Assembly (NCBI GenBank): GCA_018820925.1
Contig: JAHJNJ010000018.1
Coordinates: 1 to 64,000, forward strand
From: Gammaproteobacteria bacterium
GTDB lineage: Bacteria > Pseudomonadota > Gammaproteobacteria > Burkholderiales > Gallionellaceae
DNA length: 64,000 nucleotides
Reading direction: 5' to 3'
Shown here piece after piece: positions 50,424 to 57,361 of this stretch; position 1 is the first letter of the stretch; every line of letters begins with the position of its first letter. The notes under the pieces are model-generated. The model did not search any database. It had not been told where the DNA came from and saw nothing but the letters and a program-made list of their open reading frames with translations. A program made the translations under genes and the position numbers.

Positions 50424-52765
50424 TGATGAAGCACACTTGCACCATTGGCCTGGTCGGCAACCCCAACTGCGGCAAGACAACGCTTTTTAATGCACTCACC
50501 GGATCGAAGCAGCGCGTCGGCAACTGGCCAGGCGTCACCGTCGCGCGCAAAAGCGGCGAATATCGCCTGGATGGGCAGCAGATCGAGGTCGTCGATCTGC
50601 CCGGCACCTATTCGCTGGATGTGATGGATCGCGAAATCTCGCTCGACGAAATGGTCGCACGCGACTACGTGCATGCGGGCGAAGCCGACCTGATCGTCAA
50701 CATCGTCGATGCTTCCAACCTCGAACGCAACCTGTACCTGACGACGCAATTGGCCGAAATGGGCGTGCCCCTGCTGGTCGTGCTCAACATGGGCGATGTG
50801 GCCGAAGCCAGGGGCATGCGTGTGAATGCCGCCCAATTGGCCACGCAACTGGGCTGTCCGGTCGTGCCCGTCGTTGCCGCACAGGGCAAGGGCATCGTCG
50901 AACTGAAGGCGGCAATCCTCAAGGCTGCCGGCGAACAACCGCGCGCCAATGCGCGGCTGACTTATGCGGAAAGCGTCGAAGCCGCCATCGCAGCCCTCGC
51001 CGGCCGCATGCCTGAAGTGCATGGCATCGCGCCGCGCTGGCTGGCGGTGCGCCTGCTGGAAGGCGACGATCTGGCGAAACAGAGCGTCGGCCCGGAAATC
51101 GCGGCACTGGCGGCGCAACACGCCGGCGCATTCGAGGACGATCTCGACATTTTCGTCGCCGATGCGCACTACAGCCTGGCCAACCGCATCGCCAATGCGG
51201 TCGTAACGGTCAGCGGCCGCGTTGCGCGCGACAGCACCGGACGTATCGACCGTGTGGTGCTCAACCGTGTGCTGGGCATCCCGATCTTCCTGTTCATGAT
51301 GTACTTGATGTTCATGTTCACCATCAAGCTCGGCGGCGCCTTCATCGATTTCTTCGACCAGGCCACCGGCGCGCTGCTGGTGGATGGCGTTGCGGAACTG
51401 CTCGGCGGCATGAACGCACCCGAATGGCTGACGTTGCTGCTTGCCAAAGGCATCGGCGGCGGTTTGCAGACGGTCGCCACCTTCATCCCGGTGATCGGCT
51501 TCCTGTATCTATTCCTCTCGGTGCTGGAGGATTCCGGCTACATGGCGCGTGCCGCCTTTGTCATGGATCGCTTCATGCGCTGGGTCGGCCTGCCGGGAAA
51601 ATCCTTCGTGCCGCTGATTGTCGGCTTCGGCTGCAATGTGCCGGCGATCATGGCGACACGCACGCTGGAACACCGCCGCGACCGCCTGATGACCATTGCC
51701 ATGGCGCCTTTCATGTCCTGCGGCGCGCGGCTGCCGGTCTATGTGCTGTTCGCGGCGGCATTCTTTCCGCACAGCGCGCAAAACGTGGTGTTCGGCCTCT
51801 ACCTGATCGGCATCGCTGCCGCCGTCATGACCGGCCTGATCCTGAAAAATTCGCTGCTCAAAGGCGAAGCCACGCCGTTCATTATGGAACTGCCGCCCTA
51901 CCACCTGCCCACGCTGAAAGGCGTGCTGCTGCACACCTGGGAACGCCTGAAGAGTTTCACCTTCAACGCCGGGCGCATCATCGTGCCGATGGTGTTGGTG
52001 ATCAACGTCCTCAACGCGGTCGGTACCGATGGCAGCTTCGGCAACGAAGACAGCGATAAATCGATGCTGGCCGGCGTCGGTCGCAGCATCGCACCCGCTT
52101 TCGGCCCGATGGGCATGAGCGAGGAGAACTGGCCCGCCGCCGTCGGCATTTTCACCGGTGTGCTGGCCAAGGAAGCTGTCGTCGGAACGCTCAACGCCGC
52201 CTACACGGCGCTGGCGGAAAGCGCTGCCACGGCCAAGGGCACAGCAGCGGAAGCGGAAGAAGCATTCAGTCTGAACGCAAGTCTGTCGGCAGCCTGCGCC
52301 ACCATTCCCGACAAACTGGGCGAGGCCTTTGGCGATTGGGCCGATCCGCTCGGCCTGAATGTCGGCGACCTGAGCGACCAGGCAGCGGTGGCCGAGAAAC
52401 AGGAGGTCGCTACCGGCACGTTCGGCGCCATGGTGGCACGCTTCGACGGCACAGCCGGCGCCTTTGCCTACCTGTTGTTCATCCTGCTCTACTTCCCCTG
52501 CACGGCGGCCATCGCGGCGGTGCATCAGGAAAGCGGCACACGCTGGACGCTGTTTGTCGGGGCATGGACAACCGGTCTGGCCTATGGCCTGGCCACGCTT
52601 TATTACCAGATCGCCACATACGCGAATCACCCCGTGCAGGCGTTGGCCTGGATCGGCGGCGTGGTTGCCCTGTTTGCGGCGGCGTTCATCACCATGCGTC
52701 GCTATGGTCGGCAGGCAAATTTCCCGGCCACGCCGGTGCCACAGATTATTCAGGAGCCGTCATGA
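50420..52765 (+). CDS. feoB: Ferrous iron transporter FeoB
   Basis: 781 residues from the ATG at 50420; ATGs at 50423 and 50426 are alternatives. An N-terminal G-protein domain (P-loop GNPNCGKTT, G3 DLPGTYSL, G4 NMGD), then two Gate domains with the FGCNVPAIMATRTL motif and the FeoB core. Main uptake route for Fe(II). Coupled to feoA and feoC. Confidence 0.96.
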   Translation: MMMKHTCTIGLVGNPNCGKTTLFNALTGSKQRVGNWPGVTVARKSGEYRLDGQQIEVVDLPGTYSLDVMDREISLDEMVARDYVHAGEADLIVNIVDASNLERNLYLTTQLAEMGVPLLVVLNMGDVAEARGMRVNAAQLATQLGCPVVPVVAAQGKGIVELKAAILKAAGEQPRANARLTYAESVEAAIAALAGRMPEVHGIAPRWLAVRLLEGDDLAKQSVGPEIAALAAQHAGAFEDDLDIFVADAHYSLANRIANAVVTVSGRVARDSTGRIDRVVLNRVLGIPIFLFMMYLMFMFTIKLGGAFIDFFDQATGALLVDGVAELLGGMNAPEWLTLLLAKGIGGGLQTVATFIPVIGFLYLFLSVLEDSGYMARAAFVMDRFMRWVGLPGKSFVPLIVGFGCNVPAIMATRTLEHRRDRLMTIAMAPFMSCGARLPVYVLFAAAFFPHSAQNVVFGLYLIGIAAAVMTGLILKNSLLKGEATPFIMELPPYHLPTLKGVLLHTWERLKSFTFNAGRIIVPMVLVINVLNAVGTDGSFGNEDSDKSMLAGVGRSIAPAFGPMGMSEENWPAAVGIFTGVLAKEAVVGTLNAAYTALAESAATAKGTAAEAEEAFSLNASLSAACATIPDKLGEAFGDWADPLGLNVGDLSDQAAVAEKQEVATGTFGAMVARFDGTAGAFAYLLFILLYFPCTAAIAAVHQESGTRWTLFVGAWTTGLAYGLATLYYQIATYANHPVQALAWIGGVVALFAAAFITMRRYGRQANFPATPVPQIIQEPS

Positions 52766-52986
52766 TCATTGCGCGTGTTAGCGACTATCTCAAGGAACGC
52801 GGACGGGCCAGCCTGCAGGACATGGCGCTTGGTCTCGACACCAGTCCCGATGCCCTGCGCGACATGCTGGCGATTCTCGAACGCAAGGGACGCGTGCTGA
52901 GGCTGCCCAGCGGTACCGGCTGCAGCGGCTGCAGCAAATGCCAACCTGCGGATATCGAGCTTTATGAATGGCAAAGCCCGCCCTGA
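52762..52986 (+). CDS. feoC: FeoC, iron-sulfur winged-helix partner of FeoB
   Basis: 74 residues. Winged-helix core and a cysteine cluster GCSGCSKC near residue 53 that can bind an iron-sulfur cluster. Overlaps the end of feoB by 4 bp; the feoAABC order marks the operon. Confidence 0.85.
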   Translation: MIIARVSDYLKERGRASLQDMALGLDTSPDALRDMLAILERKGRVLRLPSGTGCSGCSKCQPADIELYEWQSPP

Positions 52987-53131
52987 ATATCCGCGACGGC
53001 CTTGTGTTGAAAAACACGAGCTATTCGACACCACGAATTTCTGTCGAAAGCCTGTTGGCAACCTTTCCGTCATCACCCTGTAATGAACCAGGGATAGATT
53101 ACCCGTCATTCCAACAACAGGAGCGAAGAGC

Positions 53132-53635
53132 ATGATCCCTTCCCACACGCTACCTCACCCCAAACCCACTGTCACTGACGCCGTCCTGCAGTCTTTCGAA
53201 CACCTGCTCGATTTCAAGGCATTCGCCTCGCTGCGGCGCATGGTGACACATCAACAAAGCAAACCCCTGATCAAACGTTCCGACTTCATGAAGCTGGTCA
53301 CGCTCTATCTGCCCGAGGTCGCTGCGCACATTGACGAGAGCGACTCCGGCATCGTGCATCTGGAAATCGGCGCCATGAAGCTGGCCACCAGGGACGCCCT
53401 CGCACGCAGCGACTTCGCCACCGTGCGCAAACACCTGTTCCTGATCGCCGACCTGTTCGACCGGGCCGACGCCGAACTTTACGAAGCAATCCGCATCTCG
53501 TATCTGGAAGCAATATTTCTCGGCGACACATCGGCTGCCCACATCGTAGCGCGCGGCATGCTGTCCAATGCGATGGAAAATGCTTTGCGACAAGCTGAAT
53601 CGCGCCTGGAAAAGCAACGTTCCGAGCAGGCGTAA
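53132..53635 (+). CDS. Conserved protein of unknown function
   Basis: 167 residues, mainly helical, no signal peptide or membrane segment. I do not recognise it with certainty; its helical layout loosely recalls DUF7674 proteins. Preceded by AGGAGCG. It lies between feoC and the convergent oxyR, 145 bp from feoC. Confidence 0.6.
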   Translation: MIPSHTLPHPKPTVTDAVLQSFEHLLDFKAFASLRRMVTHQQSKPLIKRSDFMKLVTLYLPEVAAHIDESDSGIVHLEIGAMKLATRDALARSDFATVRKHLFLIADLFDRADAELYEAIRISYLEAIFLGDTSAAHIVARGMLSNAMENALRQAESRLEKQRSEQA

Positions 53636-53702
53636 CTTTCCGGCGCCCCTGAAACATCACCCGGCACTTGCGCGCCGGATCGCATGCGTCGCGAAAGGAA
53701 AA

Positions 53703-54611
53703 TCAGGTGGCAATATGGTTGTAGCTTGGATTGTCGATCACGGATACCGCATCGACTAGCGCTTCGATCGCCTCCATGCGCGTATAACCCCGGCGCCAGG
53801 CCAATGCCACACGCCGCGCCGGTTCCGGCGCCTCAAAAGGAATTGATCGAACCATGTCGGTCCGGTAAGGACCGATCAGCGACCCGCTCGGCAGGACCGA
53901 AATGCCGTAGCCGGATGCAACCATGCAGCGGATCGTTTCGATGGAATGCCCCTGATGCAACGAGCCTTCTGCATGACTGATGTCCGGGCAAGCGTCGAGC
54001 ACCTGTTCGCGAAAACAGTTACCCGCCTTGAGCACCAGCACGTCGTCTCCCCGCACCTCTTCGGCCGCAATGCTCTTGCGCTTTGCCCAAGCGTGCCCGC
54101 GCGGAACGACCAGTTGAAACGGTTCGTCGTAAAGCGCCCGTGTCTCGATGCCCGGAACGTCGAACGGCAAAGCAACAATCACGGCATCGACCGTTCCATA
54201 TTTGAGGTAATCGGCGAGCAATGCCGTCATGCTCTCCTCAATATACAGCGACATGTGCGGAGCAGTGCGGCGCATGGCCGAGATCAGTTCCGGCAACAGA
54301 TAGGGGCCGATGGTATGAATGACGCCCAGGCGGAATTCGCCTTGTAACGGATCCTTGCCCATCTGTGCCACCAGTTCGACCCGCCGTGTTTCTTCCAAGG
54401 CACGGCGCGCCTGGGCTGTGACCTGAAAACCGACATCGGTCAATCCCAGATGCCCCTTGCTGCGCTCGATCAGCGCCACGCCCAATTCAGTCTCCAGATT
54501 CTGGATGGCGACGCTCAATGTCGGCTGGCTGACCTGGCATCGTTCTGCGGCCCGGCTAAAGGAGCATTCGTCGGCGAAAGCCACCAGGTAGCGCAAAGCG
54601 GAAAGTTTCAT
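53703..54611 (-). CDS. oxyR: Peroxide-sensing regulator OxyR (LysR family)
   Basis: 302 residues from the ATG at 54611. LysR helix-turn-helix with ECSFSRAAERCQVSQPTLS. The redox cysteines are in NCFREQVLDAC, with exactly eight residues between them as in OxyR. Divergent from a cytochrome c peroxidase; an OxyR site of the known four-tetranucleotide type overlaps its own start region, so it is likely self-repressed. Confidence 0.93.
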   Translation of the reverse strand: MKLSALRYLVAFADECSFSRAAERCQVSQPTLSVAIQNLETELGVALIERSKGHLGLTDVGFQVTAQARRALEETRRVELVAQMGKDPLQGEFRLGVIHTIGPYLLPELISAMRRTAPHMSLYIEESMTALLADYLKYGTVDAVIVALPFDVPGIETRALYDEPFQLVVPRGHAWAKRKSIAAEEVRGDDVLVLKAGNCFREQVLDACPDISHAEGSLHQGHSIETIRCMVASGYGISVLPSGSLIGPYRTDMVRSIPFEAPEPARRVALAWRRGYTRMEAIEALVDAVSVIDNPSYNHIAT

Positions 54612-54621
54612 CAGAGCCCCC

Positions 54622-54658
54622 ATAGAAAACAACTATACGCATAATACAGAAAAACTAT
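54622..54658. promoter_or_regulatory. OxyR binding site between oxyR and the peroxidase gene
   Basis: ATAG-n7-CTAT-n7-ATAC-n7-CTAT: all four tetranucleotides with exact 7-bp spacings, one base off the OxyR consensus. It is 11 bp from the oxyR ATG and about 95 bp from the peroxidase ATG. Confidence 0.88.
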
Positions 54659-54753
54659 CGCAACTAGTTGATCTTAATCAATTTTTAATAATATTTGGCA
54701 TGGTAACATCCTTGCCGGTTTCAGGGGTAATTTAACGCAAAAAGGAGAGTCAC

Positions 54754-55749
54754 ATGCAAATTCATCTTCTCATCGCCAGTCTGCTGATAGCCGGATCTTC
54801 CGGCGCCTGGGCAGCCAGCAACGAACCGATCCAGCCCATTCCGCAAGTCAAAGTCGCCAACCCGGCACTGGCGGAACTGGGGAAAAAACTCTTCTTCGAT
54901 CCGCGCCTGTCGAAGTCGGGCTTCATTTCCTGCAATTCCTGCCACAACCTGTCCATGGGTGGAACGGACAACCTGAAGACCTCCGTCGGCCACAACTGGA
55001 ACGAAGGCCCGATCAATTCGCCCACCGTGCTCAATTCCAGCATGAACCTCGCCCAGTTCTGGGACGGCCGTGCCAAGGACTTGCAGGAGCAGGCGGGTGG
55101 CCCCATCGCCAACCCGGGAGAAATGGCTTCGAACCATGCGCTCGCCGTCGAGGTGTTGCAATCCATACCGGCCTACGTCGCCGAATTCAAAAAGGTCTTC
55201 GGCAACGACAAGGTGACGATAGAGGAAGTGACCAAGGCCATTGCCGCTTTCGAAGAAACGCTGGTCACGCCCAATTCGCGCTTCGACAAATGGCTCAAGG
55301 GCGACAAGAAGGCGCTCACCGCCCAGGAATTGGCGGGCTACAACCTGTTCAAGGATAGCGGTTGTACGGCCTGCCACAACGGCCCCGCCGTTGGCGGTAA
55401 TTCCTACCAGAAGATGGGTGTGGTTGAGCCTTACAAGGCAAGCAGCCCCGCCGAAGGCCGCGTCGCTGTAACCGGCCAGGACGCCGACCGTTTCAACTTC
55501 AAGGTGCCGACGCTGCGCAACGTGGAAATGACGTATCCGTACTTCCATGATGGTGCAGCCAATACCCTGAAGGAAGCGGTGGATACGATGGGGCGCGTGC
55601 AACTGGGCAAGAAGTTCTCCGACGATGAAAATGCCAAGGTCGTCGCCTTCCTGAAGACGCTCACCGGCGATCAACCGGACTTCAAGCTGCCGATCCTGCC
55701 GCCGTCATCGGATAGCACGCCACGATCGGAGCCGTTCGCGAAAAAATAA
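54754..55749 (+). CDS. Dihaem cytochrome c peroxidase
   Basis: 331 residues with a signal peptide ending AWA (about residue 21). Two haem motifs: CNSCH near residue 61 and CTACH near residue 206, the CcpA/MauG-type layout. It reduces H2O2 to water in the periplasm. AAAAGGAGAG precedes the start. The divergent OxyR site predicts peroxide induction. Confidence 0.95.
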   Translation: MQIHLLIASLLIAGSSGAWAASNEPIQPIPQVKVANPALAELGKKLFFDPRLSKSGFISCNSCHNLSMGGTDNLKTSVGHNWNEGPINSPTVLNSSMNLAQFWDGRAKDLQEQAGGPIANPGEMASNHALAVEVLQSIPAYVAEFKKVFGNDKVTIEEVTKAIAAFEETLVTPNSRFDKWLKGDKKALTAQELAGYNLFKDSGCTACHNGPAVGGNSYQKMGVVEPYKASSPAEGRVAVTGQDADRFNFKVPTLRNVEMTYPYFHDGAANTLKEAVDTMGRVQLGKKFSDDENAKVVAFLKTLTGDQPDFKLPILPPSSDSTPRSEPFAKK

Positions 55750-55768
55750 ACACGGCGATGTAACATGA

Positions 55769-55800
55769 AAACGCCCCGGTACTTGCGTACCGGGGCGTTT
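55769..55800 (+). terminator. Strong hairpin terminator after the peroxidase
   Basis: Perfect 14-bp arms AAACGCCCCGGTAC / GTACCGGGGCGTTT with loop TTGC. A near copy lies at 56526. Confidence 0.9.
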
Positions 55801-55875
55801 CGACTTAATCATCATAAATTCATTTCAATTATGAAACCGTAGCCAAACAAAATCGCTCAAGAAACGCATGGCTCA

Positions 55876-56343
55876 TTAAAATTTATTACACTCAGGCAGA
55901 ACTGTATACTCCTTAACCTCTTCAATTTTTCCGCTTCTATCAATTTCCGCAATACTCAGGAAACAGATATTGCCTGTTAGTCCGATATCCACAGAATACT
56001 TACCGTCAGTCTTTGGAGTAAACATTTTCACACCTGGCTGACAGGTTGCTCCAGCAAAAGTCAAGTAACTCCGAATCGCGATAGCCTTTCCAGCAGGAGT
56101 CCGAATCGTTTTGGTTTTATCAAAATATTTGTTGTTGTTGGAAACAACTCCGACATTCGTAAAATCCTTGCAATCTCTCGCAGAAATATCGTTCACCTTA
56201 ACATTGAAACCTCGGTTTCCGACATCTCCCATACGCTCACCAAAAACAATTTCCGGATCGTTATTCGAGATTGATTTGTAGGAATAAGGTGCCACACACC
56301 CGGACAAGAGAATTGCCAAAATAACGATTTTATAGTTGCGCAT
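55876..56343 (-). CDS. AT-rich lipoprotein of unknown function
   Basis: 155 residues, signal with lipobox LLSGC (Cys16). AGGA lies before the ATG. Three further cysteines in the mature part (DCKDF, TCQPG, ICFLS). Codon use is much more AT-rich than in its neighbours, and it lies between two copies of the same hairpin, a likely recent acquisition. No domain recognised. Confidence 0.75.
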   Translation of the reverse strand: MRNYKIVILAILLSGCVAPYSYKSISNNDPEIVFGERMGDVGNRGFNVKVNDISARDCKDFTNVGVVSNNNKYFDKTKTIRTPAGKAIAIRSYLTFAGATCQPGVKMFTPKTDGKYSVDIGLTGNICFLSIAEIDRSGKIEEVKEYTVLPECNKF

Positions 56344-56525
56344 TTTTTTCCTAATGTGTACATATCAGATGGAATAGACAATTTCGAGAAGAGGTTTCTT
56401 GACTAAACAATTCAGTGATCAATTTTCGAATAGTCGGTGCGCACCATATACGCCTGCCAAAAACTAGTCAACAGAACAGAAGCCCGCAGCATCAAGCGCA
56501 CCTCTTCTTGATTTGTATAATCCAA

Positions 56526-56555
56526 AACGCCCCGGCACTTGCATACCGGGGCGTT
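56526..56555 (+). terminator. Second, degenerate copy of the peroxidase terminator hairpin
   Basis: AACGCCCCGG / CCGGGGCGTT; nearly identical to 55769-55800, 757 bp away. The two flank the AT-rich lipoprotein gene. Confidence 0.75.
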
Positions 56556-56571
56556 CGAATTGTTAGGGAGG

Positions 56572-56627
56572 CTCTGATTAAGTCCGTTCGCCCCGCCCCT
56601 TCGACACAACTCAGGGCTAAATCAGAG
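56572..56627. repeat. Dispersed-repeat relic within an inverted repeat
   Basis: CCCTTCGACACAACTCAGGG is a variant of the tilS repeat. It is bracketed by exact 8-bp arms CTCTGATT and AATCAGAG. Confidence 0.6.
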
Positions 56628-56637
56628 TTTCCTTGGT

Positions 56638-56748
56638 TTAGATAGATGAACCGACGGACGTAAGCGTCGGCAGTACAACGATAATCGCAGCCACGCCGAT
56701 TAGCGCCCAACGAATCAACATGGCAACTTCTTCATATGCTTTTTTCAT
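56638..56748 (-). CDS. 36-residue single-pass membrane peptide
   Basis: ATG at 56748 with GAGAGG 5 bp upstream. The peptide begins MKKAYEEVAMLIRW, has one hydrophobic segment and ends SVGSSI. There is a weak, uncertain resemblance to Flp-type pilins. Too short for domain evidence. Confidence 0.6.
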   Translation of the reverse strand: MKKAYEEVAMLIRWALIGVAAIIVVLPTLTSVGSSI

Positions 56749-56836
56749 CTGACACCTCTCTTGGTTAACTCAAGATCCGGCTTGCTACTGCCAGATGCGA
56801 TATCAGACATGGATTGTCAGGTATGGTTCAGCTCCA

Positions 56837-57361
56837 TTAACCATGCCGCCTGTGCCATTTCCACAACACAAACAAGCGCCAAAACAAACGGATAAAAACA
56901 AATCCAATAATCGCCAACCCCATTGCAAGGATGGGAAGCCCGATCAACAGCGGTTTGCCCAATGCCGTCAGCCACATCCATATCTGGGTAAAACCCGTGG
57001 TCCAGTGCACTTCGGGAAAGGCAGGTACGACAGTTCCATACGCAGAACCCGACAGCCGGATACCAATTTCATACGCCAGCAGGTATAAAGGCACAATCGT
57101 AAAAGGGTTGGTATAGAGCGTGGTAAAAGCCGCCACGGGCAGATTGGCTCGAAACAGGATAGCCAACAGGGCAGCCGAGATCATTTGAAGCGGACCGGGA
57201 ATCAAACCGCAGAATAATCCAATCGCCACGCCACCCGCCACCGAGCGGCGATTCAGATGCCACAGGTTGGGATGCTGCAGCCAATGCTGTACCGGACCCA
57301 GCCAGCGCTGGCGCAGGACGGTGTCACGGTCTGGTAATCGATCACGGAAGAATCTACGCAT
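56837..57361 (-). CDS. DUF2062 membrane protein
   Basis: 174 residues with three or four membrane segments and the GLFCGLIPGPLQM and TTLYTNPFT motifs of DUF2062. Often next to comEC in betaproteobacteria. Function unknown. Its start codon overlaps the comEC ATG on the other strand. Confidence 0.85.
   Translation of the reverse strand: MRRFFRDRLPDRDTVLRQRWLGPVQHWLQHPNLWHLNRRSVAGGVAIGLFCGLIPGPLQMISAALLAILFRANLPVAAFTTLYTNPFTIVPLYLLAYEIGIRLSGSAYGTVVPAFPEVHWTTGFTQIWMWLTALGKPLLIGLPILAMGLAIIGFVFIRLFWRLFVLWKWHRRHG

Larger units (their letters stand above)
56344..56637. other. Intergenic patch with hairpin copy and repeat relic
   Basis: 294 bp with the second hairpin at 56526 and a dispersed-repeat relic at 56583 flanked by CTCTGATT / AATCAGAG arms. 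No supportable gene. Confidence 0.6.

Noticed and set aside
54721-55674. 317-codon antisense frame over the peroxidase gene
   Set aside because: It is a shadow of a GC-rich gene that has clear haem motifs and a signal peptide.
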